The notes under the pieces are model-generated. The model worked only from the letters and a program-made list of their open reading frames with translations. It ran no database searches and was not told the DNA's origin. From positions 1-14,182 of the forward strand of contig CAKPDO010000040.1 of NCBI GenBank assembly GCA_934148985.1: a stretch of DNA of 14,182 nt. The letters run 5' to 3'. Both the position numbers and the translations under genes were made by a program. The DNA comes from an uncultured Clostridia bacterium. Its GTDB lineage: Bacteria > Bacillota > Clostridia > TANB77 > CAG-508. This document shows positions 7,046 to 14,076 of the stretch, piece after piece (the first letter of the stretch is position 1; the number at the start of each line of letters is the position of its first letter).

Positions 7046-7066
7046 GGGACCGGTTCTTTTGTGAAC
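7046..7066. repeat. Possible short REP-like palindromic fragment
   Basis: The gap between ftsK and the 512-aa gene contains GGGACCGGTTC (7046-7056), TTTTGT, then GAAC (7063-7066). It includes the ACCGGT palindrome and a GTTC/GAAC mini-stem, and is GC-richer than its surroundings. It resembles, from memory, GGGACGGTTCTTTTTGAAC-type dispersed repeats of clostridia. One copy cannot prove a repeat. Confidence 0.3.
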
Positions 7067-7071
7067 ATGTT

Positions 7072-9588
7072 TTATTCTTCTGCCTTGCTTCCCATTTTCA
7101 TCTCAGCAAGTTTTTCTAAAGTCCATAAAACTTCTCTTGGCTTGCTTCCTTGATATCCAGAAATTACGCCTCTTTCTTCCATTTGGTCGATTATTCTTCC
7201 CGCTCTTGCATATCCGACCTTAAATTTTCTTTGTATAAATGATGTTGATGCTTGACCTGTTTCAACAACTGTATCAATTGCTTCTTGTAAAAATGGGTCT
7301 GTGTCATCTTCAGCTGCCTGTTCTGCTGCTAAATTTTTTATTTGTTCATCCTTTCCACCATTTTCTATTGTATCTAATATGTCTTCACTATATACTGCTG
7401 TTCCATTTGATTTTATAAAGTTTACAATTTGTTCAACTTCTTCATCTGATACAAATGCTCCTTGTACTCTTGTTGGTTTTGAAGCTCCTGATGGGAAATA
7501 TAACATATCTCCTTTTCCTAAAAGCTTTTCTGCTCCAACTTGGTCTAAAATTGTCCTCGAGTCTACTTGTGATGAAACAGCAAATGCTATTCTTGATGGT
7601 ACATTTGCTTTGATTAGTCCAGTGATTACATCTACAGATGGTCTTTGAGTTGCAATTACTAAATGCATTCCAGCTGCTCTAGCTTTTTGTGCTAGTCTAC
7701 ATATAGATTCTTCTACTTCTTTTGCTGCAACCATCATTAAATCTGCAAGCTCGTCTATTATTATTACTATTTGTGGAAGTTTTCCTGCATCTTCATTTTC
7801 AGCGGCCTTATTGTATCCAGTTAAATCTCTTACTCCTTTTTCAGCAAACAAGTTATAACGATTGTCCATCTCTTGGACAGCCCAAGCCAAAGCTCCTGCC
7901 GCTTTTTTAGGGTCTGTAACTACAGGAATTAAAAGATGTGGTATTCCATTATATACTGAAAGCTCAACAACTTTTGGGTCTACCATTACAAGTTTTACTT
8001 CACTTGGTTTACTATTATATATTATACTTGTTATTATTGTATTTATACAAACTGATTTTCCCGAACCTGTTGAACCCGCAATTAAAACGTGTGGCATTTT
8101 TGCAATATTTGCAATAACAGCCTCTCCTGCAACATCTTTTCCTAATGCTACGCTTAATTTTGAATCATTTTCTTTAAATTTTTCACTTTCTATTACTTCT
8201 CTAAGCCCTACCCTTTCTTTTTGCTTATTTGGCACTTCTATTCCAACTGCTTGTTTTCCAGGAATTGGTGCTTCTATTCTTATTGTTTCAGCTGCTAAAT
8301 TAAGTGCTATGTCATCTGCTAAATTTGCAATTTTACTAACTCTTACTCCCTCTGCTGGTTTTAACTCATATCTTGTAATTGCTGGTCCTACTGTAACGTT
8401 TTCAACTTTTGCTGATACTCCAAAACTGTACAGTGTTTTTTGAAGTCTTGCTGCTGTATCTGTAAGAGTCTTTTTCCCCCCAATAAGTGGTGGTTTTTCC
8501 ATCTTTTTTAATATGTCTATTGGTGGATACACATAGTTGTCTTCTTCCACTGCAAGTGTATGCTCAAGCTGTAATACTTCTTTTGTTTTATCTTGCTTTT
8601 GTTCTTCTTCTTGAACAAATAAATTTGCTTGCTTTATTGGACTTTCTTCTAAGATTTCTCCTGTTTCTTCATCTATTTTCATTATGCTATTTGCTGTTTT
8701 GGTTACACTTTCTTTTTTTCCAGAATTAGATTTTTTTAGTAATCCCATCAATCCTCTTTTAGGTTCTTTTGCTTCGTCCTCTATTACTCTACCATTTAAA
8801 TTTATTTTTATTTGTTCTGGCTCTATATTTTGATTTTGAATGTCTTGTATTGCTGCAATTTCTTTATTATGCATTTTTACATTTTCACTGCTACTTTGTT
8901 CTTTTTGCTTTCTAGCTTCATTCATTTGACTTCTTTGAGCTGCCAAATATTCTTCTCTTTTCTTTCTTCTTTCTTCTTTTTGAATTTTCTTTTCTTCTTG
9001 TCTTTCTATGTATTCCTCTACTTTCTTGCTTATATACTCTGATATGTCAATTCCACAAACAAATGCAAATAGCATTACAGATATTCCTACACTTAATACA
9101 ACTGCTCCTAAATTTCCTAATTTTTTTACTAAAAATATGGCCGCAACTGTTCCTATTGCTCCTCCACCTTGGTTTGTTACTCCGAGTGAATATGCTTTTT
9201 TTACATTTATTGTTAAATTGGCATTTACATCTATATTTCCACTAGATATTTCATATACACTCATTATTATTGCAATACATATAATCATAATTGCATATTG
9301 TACTATTCTTTTTGTTACATAGTCTTCCTCATCTTTACACGCCATTTTTATCGCAATTGCAAATGTTCCTATTGGTAAAATGAAACGCAAAACTCCAATT
9401 AGTCCTCCTAAAACTTCGTTTAGTTTCTGTCCTAATTCTCCTGAATTTGTGTATAGTAATACTGCAAGTAATATACTGAAAACTATCGTTCCTATTATAT
9501 TTAAATTTAGTTCTTGATTTTTATTTTTTTTACTTTGTACTGTTTTTCCTTTTTTCCCAGATGTGCTTTTTCTTTTTGCTTTGGCCAT
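7072..9588 (-). CDS. ftsK: DNA translocase FtsK/SpoIIIE
   Basis: This membrane-anchored, ATP-driven DNA pump clears chromosomal DNA from the division or sporulation septum. The 838-aa protein begins with a basic stretch (1-26), then hydrophobic membrane segments at about 29-46, 60-82, 92-112 and 142-180. A charged linker, partly coiled coil, runs from about 182 to 345. The motor follows: alpha domain from about 350, Walker A GSTGSGKS (505-512), Walker B IVIIIDE (607-613) and ATQRP (646-650). The C-terminal gamma winged-helix domain (about 762-825, with QRKFKVGYARAGRIIDQME) reads the orienting sequence. All parts are intact. The ATG has GAGGAAA upstream. It is the first gene of a minus-strand run and is preceded by a promoter that overlaps the carD terminator. 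Sequence alone does not tell whether it serves vegetative division, sporulation or both. Confidence 0.97.
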   Translation of the reverse strand: MAKAKRKSTSGKKGKTVQSKKNKNQELNLNIIGTIVFSILLAVLLYTNSGELGQKLNEVLGGLIGVLRFILPIGTFAIAIKMACKDEEDYVTKRIVQYAIMIICIAIIMSVYEISSGNIDVNANLTINVKKAYSLGVTNQGGGAIGTVAAIFLVKKLGNLGAVVLSVGISVMLFAFVCGIDISEYISKKVEEYIERQEEKKIQKEERRKKREEYLAAQRSQMNEARKQKEQSSSENVKMHNKEIAAIQDIQNQNIEPEQIKINLNGRVIEDEAKEPKRGLMGLLKKSNSGKKESVTKTANSIMKIDEETGEILEESPIKQANLFVQEEEQKQDKTKEVLQLEHTLAVEEDNYVYPPIDILKKMEKPPLIGGKKTLTDTAARLQKTLYSFGVSAKVENVTVGPAITRYELKPAEGVRVSKIANLADDIALNLAAETIRIEAPIPGKQAVGIEVPNKQKERVGLREVIESEKFKENDSKLSVALGKDVAGEAVIANIAKMPHVLIAGSTGSGKSVCINTIITSIIYNSKPSEVKLVMVDPKVVELSVYNGIPHLLIPVVTDPKKAAGALAWAVQEMDNRYNLFAEKGVRDLTGYNKAAENEDAGKLPQIVIIIDELADLMMVAAKEVEESICRLAQKARAAGMHLVIATQRPSVDVITGLIKANVPSRIAFAVSSQVDSRTILDQVGAEKLLGKGDMLYFPSGASKPTRVQGAFVSDEEVEQIVNFIKSNGTAVYSEDILDTIENGGKDEQIKNLAAEQAAEDDTDPFLQEAIDTVVETGQASTSFIQRKFKVGYARAGRIIDQMEERGVISGYQGSKPREVLWTLEKLAEMKMGSKAEE

Positions 9589-9636
9589 TGTTTCCTCATT
9601 TCCTTCCCTTATGTATTTTAGTTTTTTACAAGCTAC

Positions 9637-9665
9637 ATTGTATCAAAAGTAAAAAAAAATAGCAA
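9637..9665 (-). promoter_or_regulatory. Likely ftsK promoter, overlapping the carD terminator
   Basis: On the minus strand TTGCTA (9665-9660), 17 bases, then TACAAT (9642-9637). The -35 lies in the second arm of the carD terminator hairpin and the T tract forms the first half of the spacer. The start would be near 9630, about 42 bases before the ATG. Confidence 0.5.
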
Positions 9666-9684
9666 CAAATTTTTGCTATTTTTT
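9654..9684 (-). terminator. Intrinsic terminator after carD
   Basis: Read on the minus strand, AAAAAATAGCAA (9684-9673), a 7-base loop, and TTGCTATTTTTT (9665-9654) form a 12-base stem running directly into nine consecutive T (9659-9651). It separates carD from ftsK transcription. Confidence 0.85.
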
Positions 9685-9729
9685 CTTATATTTTCTCTAA
9701 CTTCATATCTTTAAATTCAAATTTTTTAA

Positions 9730-9757
9730 GGCTTATAAGATTTTTATCTTATAAGCC
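9730..9757. other. Perfect 12-bp hairpin directly after carD
   Basis: GGCTTATAAGAT (9730-9741) pairs perfectly with ATCTTATAAGCC (9746-9757) over a TTTT loop. Neither side has a T tract, so it is not a standard intrinsic terminator. It may protect the carD mRNA 3' end upstream of the real terminator. Confidence 0.6.
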
Positions 9758-9778
9758 ACAATTTCAATATGTAATTAA

Positions 9779-10339
9779 TTAAACATTTGTATCCCCATTA
9801 AAAGGAATAAACTTACTAACAACACTTTCTTTTACATTATCTGTAGTTCTAAAAGCAATAAAAGAATTGTTTATTTTGTTATCAACAATTTCTTCCATTT
9901 CATCTTTGTTAGAATGTTCAGCTAATACAAGTTCACTAACAAGAATTTGTTTAGCATTTGTTAGCATCTTCTTTTCACCTGTAGATAGCCCTTTTTCTTT
10001 TTGTTTAAAACTCAAATTTCTAACAACATCAGCAATTTCAAAAATATCTCCGCTTTTTAATTTATCCATATTATCTCTATATCTTTTATTCCAATTCTTA
10101 TTCATTTCTGTTTCATCATGTTCCAAAACTGAAAAAACCTTATCAGCTGAACCTTTATCAATAATATATCTTACTCCAACTTGCTCAGCTTTAGCTGTTG
10201 GTATCATTACTTTCACTTCTCCAGGCATTTTCAAAATATAATAAGATTGTTTTTCACCTAAGACATCTTTTTCCTCAATCGAATCAATTGTTCCTGCTCC
10301 GTGCATTGGATATACTATTTCGTCTCCTATATTAAACAT
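9779..10339 (-). CDS. CarD/CdnL-family RNA polymerase-binding regulator
   Basis: Proteins of this family bind the RNA polymerase beta subunit through an N-terminal Tudor-like domain and stabilise open promoter complexes, often at rRNA and housekeeping promoters. The N-terminus, FNIGDEIVYPMHGAGTI, followed by YYILKMP and VMIPTAKAEQVGVR, is the typical RNAP-interaction domain (about 1-60); the rest is a helical DNA-binding domain with the conserved KERYRDNMDKLKSGD-like stretch (here KRYRDNMDKLKSGD). The 186-aa length is somewhat longer than common family members, with an extra C-terminal tail after about residue 155. I chose ATG at 10339, with AAGGAG 9 bases before it, over the in-frame GTG two codons upstream, which lies only 3 bases from the SD. 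It has its own promoter and terminator, so it is monocistronic. Confidence 0.93.
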   Translation of the reverse strand: MFNIGDEIVYPMHGAGTIDSIEEKDVLGEKQSYYILKMPGEVKVMIPTAKAEQVGVRYIIDKGSADKVFSVLEHDETEMNKNWNKRYRDNMDKLKSGDIFEIADVVRNLSFKQKEKGLSTGEKKMLTNAKQILVSELVLAEHSNKDEMEEIVDNKINNSFIAFRTTDNVKESVVSKFIPFNGDTNV

Positions 10340-10405
10340 GTACACTCTCTCCTTTCAACTAGTTATGTTAATAAACAATTTCATCTTAATGTCATCAACA
10401 ACACT

Positions 10406-10434
10406 ATTATACTACAAATTTCCTTAAAAGTCAA
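10406..10434 (-). promoter_or_regulatory. Sigma-A promoter of carD
   Basis: On the minus strand TTGACT (10434-10429), 17 bases, then TATAAT (10411-10406). The start near 10399 gives a leader of about 60 bases. This is one of the two best promoters in the window. Confidence 0.87.
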
Positions 10435-10513
10435 AATCTTCTTTTATGTCATTTTTATCGTAAAACGGTTGTCTTTCTAAGGATTAGAGCTATTTTTATG
10501 TTCAAAAAATTTT

Positions 10514-11326
10514 TTATTTAGCTGATTTAATTATGTTTTCAATTAGTAAACTATTTGTTACAACTCCTATTCCGCCTGGCACTGGAGTTATTGCATAAGC
10601 CTTTTCTTTAACATCTTCAAAATCTACATCTCCTACAATTTTTCCATTCTCGAAGTTTATCCCAACATCAATAATAACAACATTTTCTTTTATCATTTCC
10701 TTTTTCAAATACTTTGCTTTTCCTATAGCCATTATTATAACATCTGATTTTTTTAGTATTTCCTCTATATTTTTTGTTTTTGAATGACAAATCGTTACAG
10801 TAGCATTTTTATTTAAAAGTTGTGGAATTAGTGGTTTGCCAACAATATTGCTTCTTCCAACTATTGTTACTTTCTTGCCTGTTAAGTCTATATTATAAAA
10901 ATTTAGTGTTTCAATCACAGCTCTACTTGTGCATGGAATGTTTACCTCACTTTCACCGATGAATAATTTTCCCATATTAATATTTCCTATTCCCTCTACA
11001 TCTTTTTTATAAGAAATCTCATTAATTAAATTAGATATTTCTTTAGGTAATGGCTGTTGAAACATTATTCCTGTTATATTTGGGTCATTTTTTACCAAAT
11101 TAAAATTTTTTCTAAATTCTTCTTCATTTTTTGCTAATTTTAATAAAAATTTTATTCCATACTTTTGACAATTTTTTTCAATTCTATTTATATATGTTTT
11201 ACTTGCTTCATCTCCATCTATCCCCAATACTGCAATAAAAGGTTGTTTTTGTGTTTTATTTTTTTCTTCTTCTATTCTTTTTTTTACATTTTCTGCAACA
11301 CTTTTTCCCTCTAATAATATCTCCAT
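10514..11326 (-). CDS. folD: FolD-family methylene-THF dehydrogenase/cyclohydrolase with altered active site
   Basis: FolD oxidises 5,10-methylene-THF to methenyl-THF with NAD(P) and hydrolyses that to 10-formyl-THF. Length (270 aa, usual about 280) and fold fit: SKTYINRIEKNC (42-53), MFQQPLP (88-94), KKDVEGIGNINMGKL (107-121), VGRSNIVGKP (156-165) and TPVPGGIGVVT near the end. The active site is unusual. The near-invariant catalytic Lys (YxxxK, Lys54 in E. coli) is Ile49, coded ATT. The Asp of DVDG (Asp121 in E. coli) is Glu111. Only the active-site Gln (Gln98 in E. coli) remains, as Gln90. PCTP is PCTS and GPMT is GVVT. In the human enzyme, loss of this Lys removes cyclohydrolase activity but can leave dehydrogenase activity, so this protein may be dehydrogenase-only or repurposed. 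The ATG has AAAGGAG 7 bases upstream; it is a single-gene unit with its own promoter. Confidence 0.9.
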   Translation of the reverse strand: MEILLEGKSVAENVKKRIEEEKNKTQKQPFIAVLGIDGDEASKTYINRIEKNCQKYGIKFLLKLAKNEEEFRKNFNLVKNDPNITGIMFQQPLPKEISNLINEISYKKDVEGIGNINMGKLFIGESEVNIPCTSRAVIETLNFYNIDLTGKKVTIVGRSNIVGKPLIPQLLNKNATVTICHSKTKNIEEILKKSDVIIMAIGKAKYLKKEMIKENVVIIDVGINFENGKIVGDVDFEDVKEKAYAITPVPGGIGVVTNSLLIENIIKSAK

Positions 11327-11356
11327 ACATATTCTCCTTTTTCATTTGATATTTTT

Positions 11357-11385
11357 ATTATATTACTAATACATTTTTTTATCAA
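11357..11385 (-). promoter_or_regulatory. Sigma-A promoter of folD
   Basis: On the minus strand TTGATA (11385-11380), 17 bases, then TATAAT (11362-11357). The start near 11350 leaves a leader of about 25 bases with the SD. Confidence 0.85.
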
Positions 11386-11444
11386 TTTAATTCTATGAAT
11401 AAATTTATTATTTTTTCAAATACTAACAAAAATGGAGGTACAAA

Positions 11445-11726
11445 ATGCACGCAATTGTAAAATTACAAAGCCATAAACCTGGCGAATTAAATCAATTTTT
11501 AAGTGAATATTATAACACAAATTTAGAAATAGAAAAAAATTTAAGATGGCAAAAAAAATATGAAAATCCAATAGAAATAACAGACCTAATCGCTGCATAT
11601 ATTGATAATGAAGAAAATTTTGATATAAATATGTGGATTAGTCTAGATAAAGATATTTTTATAAAAATATCAGAATTCAATGCTAATGATATAATAAAAT
11701 ATCTCTTTGAACGCTATCCATACTAA
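11445..11726 (+). CDS. Unknown 93-aa acidic small protein
   Basis: This is the only plus-strand gene besides the 43-codon toxin-like one. The ATG has an excellent SD (GGAGGT, 5 bases spacing). The protein starts HAIVKLQSHKPGELNQFLSEYY and ends IIKYLFERYPY. It has a balanced mix of charged and aromatic residues, no signal, no membrane span and no cysteine, and looks like a small alpha/beta fold, with strand-like INMWISLDKDIFIKI in the second half. I do not recognise a named family. It is divergent from folD, with 118 bases between starts, and convergent with the zinc-ribbon gene, only 10 bases from its stop. No clear promoter or terminator was found. A minus-strand open frame over the same bases lacks an SD and reads as a hydrophobic shadow. 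Confidence 0.8.
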   Translation: MHAIVKLQSHKPGELNQFLSEYYNTNLEIEKNLRWQKKYENPIEITDLIAAYIDNEENFDINMWISLDKDIFIKISEFNANDIIKYLFERYPY

Positions 11727-11736
11727 TCCACTAATA

Positions 11737-12264
11737 TTATTCTTGATTATTGTTTTCATCAGTGTTGCTTTCATTTTCTACAACATCTGAATTTGTAACT
11801 GGTTCAGCACTTTCTTGTACTTCAACCTGTACTTCTTCTGTTTTGCTTTCATCATTTTGTTCTACAACTTCTGCTTCCATTACTACTGGTTCTTCAATTG
11901 CTGGCTGCTCTTCACCACATTTTGGGCAAAATTTTGCATTTTTATCCATTGGTTCGTTACATTTAACACAATTTTTTAAATCAGATAAACCTAAAATTTC
12001 TTTATGATATTTTTCTATTTCAGCTGATAAAATATCAATTTTTGCACATTCTTCTTCTAAATCCTTTTTAATACAAACATCTCCTTCTTGAGTATGTTTT
12101 TGGTAAACTTTTTTTCCTATTTCTTCATATAAATCACTTATTTTAGATTTATTCTCATTTATTTTCATTTTTAATTTTGCTTCCTTAGCAATTTTAGTTG
12201 TTTTTTCTGCTGCTCCTTTACATGTTTCTGATGCTTTTTTTCTAACTTTGTCAAAAAACTCCAT
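11737..12264 (-). CDS. Zinc-ribbon protein with helical N-terminus and acidic tail
   Basis: From ATG at 12264 the protein is 175 aa. Residues 1-95 are charged and helical (coiled-coil-like, with KAKEAKLKMK-type heptads). A zinc ribbon follows, with Cys99, Cys102, Cys113 and Cys116 in CVKC...CPKCG. The last 58 residues are a low-complexity Glu/Val/Asn tail without cysteine. No signal or membrane span is seen. This layout is common in small clostridial proteins of unknown function. An in-frame GTG three codons upstream is less likely because it overlaps the SD-like AAAGGGTG, which suits the ATG. It is convergent with the 93-aa gene and follows gpsA by 68 bases; whether it shares the plsY-gpsA transcript is unclear. 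Confidence 0.85.
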   Translation of the reverse strand: MEFFDKVRKKASETCKGAAEKTTKIAKEAKLKMKINENKSKISDLYEEIGKKVYQKHTQEGDVCIKKDLEEECAKIDILSAEIEKYHKEILGLSDLKNCVKCNEPMDKNAKFCPKCGEEQPAIEEPVVMEAEVVEQNDESKTEEVQVEVQESAEPVTNSDVVENESNTDENNNQE

Positions 12265-12332
12265 ATTTATCACCCTTTCAAATTATTACTTTTATTATAT
12301 TATGCATTAATATTATTTTTTTATACTTATAA

Positions 12333-13325
12333 TTAGTCTTCTTGTTTTTTCTTTCTTGTCATCAACATTTCAACCGCTTTTTTAGGTTCTAAATTATTAT
12401 ATAAAATATCATAAACAGTATTTAATATTGGAAGTTCTATATTTAATTCATCACTTACTTTTTTTGCTGTTTCTATATTATCAATTGATTCTATAACCAT
12501 TCCAACCTCATTTTTAGTTTCTTCTAAAGATTTACCTTGACCTATTAACAATCCAGCTTTTCTATTTCTTGAATGCTCACTTAAACATGTTACAATTAAA
12601 TCACCAAGTCCACTTAGTCCATAAAAAGTTTCTTTTTCTCCACCTAAAGCCACACCTAGCTTTCTAATTTCAACTAATCCTCTCGTAATCAATGCTGCAA
12701 AAGTATTATCTCCAAATCCAATTCCTGCTGCCACTCCGCTACAAAATGCTATAATATTTTTTAGAGCTCCACCTAATTCTACTCCTTTTATATCATTAGA
12801 TGTATATATTCTCATAAATTCATTCATGAATACATCTTGTACCAAATCTTTTAATTCTTCATCTTTTGAAGCCACTACTAAAACTGTTGGAACCGCAATA
12901 GAAACTTCTTCTGCATGACTTGGTCCTGACAATGCCCCAACTCTTGCTTCTGGAATTTCTTCTAATATTACCTCATCTAAAGTTTTGGCTGTATCTTTTT
13001 CAATTCCTTTTGAACAAATAACTATTGGCTGATTTTTTACATCAACATATTGTTTATATTTTCTTACAGTGTCCCTTGTAAATTTTGATGGAGTAACTTG
13101 TAAAATAAGTTCTGCCCCTTTCAAAGCTTCTTCATAAGATAATGTACATTCTACATTATCAGGAATTACAGCATCTGGCAAAAATTTGCATCTTTTTTCA
13201 TTATTTATTAAATCTGCTTCTTCTTGCATGAATGACCATATCTTTACTTTGTTTCCATTTTTTGCTAAGTGTATAGCCAAAGCCACTCCCCAGCTTCCAC
13301 TTCCTATAATCGCTATTTTTTTCAT
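12333..13325 (-). CDS. gpsA: NAD(P)H-dependent glycerol-3-phosphate dehydrogenase
   Basis: GpsA reduces dihydroxyacetone phosphate to sn-glycerol 3-phosphate, the backbone for phospholipids, in the cytoplasm. The 330-aa length is normal. The Rossmann motif GSGSWG (8-13) follows the N-terminal strand KKIAII. CSKGIE (104-109), SGPSHAEEV (133-141), the catalytic region GGALKN with Lys189, FGDNTFAALITRG (204-216) and HSRNR (251-255) are all present, so the enzyme looks intact. The ATG has AAAGGA upstream. It follows plsY by 54 bases with no terminator between, and the product of GpsA is the acyl acceptor for PlsY, so the two form a functional pair. Confidence 0.97.
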   Translation of the reverse strand: MKKIAIIGSGSWGVALAIHLAKNGNKVKIWSFMQEEADLINNEKRCKFLPDAVIPDNVECTLSYEEALKGAELILQVTPSKFTRDTVRKYKQYVDVKNQPIVICSKGIEKDTAKTLDEVILEEIPEARVGALSGPSHAEEVSIAVPTVLVVASKDEELKDLVQDVFMNEFMRIYTSNDIKGVELGGALKNIIAFCSGVAAGIGFGDNTFAALITRGLVEIRKLGVALGGEKETFYGLSGLGDLIVTCLSEHSRNRKAGLLIGQGKSLEETKNEVGMVIESIDNIETAKKVSDELNIELPILNTVYDILYNNLEPKKAVEMLMTRKKKQED

Positions 13326-13379
13326 ATTTTTAGTCCTTTCTTTTTTCTGATGTTTTTTATAATTTTATTAAATTCTTTC

Positions 13380-14021
13380 TTATTTATTCGTATTTTTAAA
13401 GCTCAATTTATTTTCTGTTCCATTTGCAATCCTTTTTATATTTGCCCTGTGATTAAATATAACCATTGCTGCTAGCATAACACTAAATACAAAATATTTC
13501 ATTCCACTTTCTTGAACTATAAAGTTTGTATTAATGAATAATGTTAAAATAGGAAATAAAATTGCTGCTCCAACAGACCCCATTGAAACCATTTTACTAA
13601 ATGCCATTATTGCAATTGCAAAAACTAAACATATTAGACCTATTTGCCAATTTATCATCATTATTACACCAAGAGAAGTTGCTACTCCCTTTCCTCCTTT
13701 GAATTCAAAGAAAATTGGGAAAGTATGACCAACCACAACTAATATTCCAGCAATTTGAACAAGAACAGCTTTATCAACATTTTTTGCAATGTTTCCAACA
13801 AGTAATGCTATAAGTATTGCTACAACACCTTTTAAAATATCACATAAAAGTGTAATTGCTGCCGCTTTTTTGCCAACAGAACGTAACATATTTGTTGTTC
13901 CTGCATTTCCGCTTCCTTTTTCTCTAACATCAAACCCTGCCATTTTTTTACTTATTATTACTGAAAAGTTTATACTTCCTATTACATAAGCTATTATTGC
14001 AATTATTATATATGTTGCCAT
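13380..14021 (-). CDS. plsY: Acyl-phosphate:glycerol-3-phosphate acyltransferase
   Basis: PlsY is a membrane enzyme that transfers an acyl group from acyl phosphate (made by PlsX) to glycerol 3-phosphate, giving lysophosphatidic acid, the first membrane-bound step of phospholipid synthesis. The 213-aa protein has the hydrophobic N-terminal segment with GSINFS, motif 1 GSGNAGTTNMLR (36-47), motif 2 around GHTF and FEFKGGKGVAT (98-101, 105-115) and motif 3 FNHRANIKRIANGTE (189-203), with membrane segments between. All motifs are intact. The ATG has a strong AGGAGG 8 bases upstream. It precedes gpsA in what is probably one transcript from the promoter at 14076-14048. Confidence 0.97.
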   Translation of the reverse strand: MATYIIIAIIAYVIGSINFSVIISKKMAGFDVREKGSGNAGTTNMLRSVGKKAAAITLLCDILKGVVAILIALLVGNIAKNVDKAVLVQIAGILVVVGHTFPIFFEFKGGKGVATSLGVIMMINWQIGLICLVFAIAIMAFSKMVSMGSVGAAILFPILTLFINTNFIVQESGMKYFVFSVMLAAMVIFNHRANIKRIANGTENKLSFKNTNK

Positions 14022-14047
14022 TTATTGTTCCTCCTTCTTTTTTTGCC

Positions 14048-14076
14048 ATTATATTATATCTTGGGTTAAATAGCAA
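14048..14076 (-). promoter_or_regulatory. Sigma-A promoter of plsY-gpsA
   Basis: On the minus strand TTGCTA (14076-14071), 17 bases, then TATAAT (14053-14048). The start near 14041 gives a 20-base leader holding the SD. A second TATAAT (14058-14053) overlaps it but has no matching -35. The remaining bases to 14182 show no gene or clear signal. Confidence 0.72.

Noticed and set aside
7862..8443. 193-aa plus-strand frame inside ftsK
   Set aside because: It lies wholly opposite the conserved motor domain, has Ser/Thr/Phe-rich shadow composition and no SD.
10340..10345. GTG start for the carD-family gene
   Set aside because: The SD would be only 3 bases away; the ATG two codons later has the right spacing.
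10476..10488. TCTAA-GGA-TTAGA hairpin as folD terminator
   Set aside because: A 5-bp AT-rich stem with a 3-base loop and no T tract on the minus strand is too weak.
11416..11598. Hydrophobic 60-aa minus-strand frame opposite the 93-aa gene
   Set aside because: It has no ribosome binding site, and its hydrophobic make-up is what the antisense of an AT-rich, charged coding region gives.
12265..12273. GTG start for the zinc-ribbon gene
   Set aside because: The GTG lies inside the SD-like sequence that properly serves the ATG at 12264.
12274..12332. Promoter for the zinc-ribbon gene in the spacer after gpsA
   Set aside because: Several TATAAT-like hexamers occur, but none has a -35 at a suitable distance; in such AT-rich DNA they are expected by chance.
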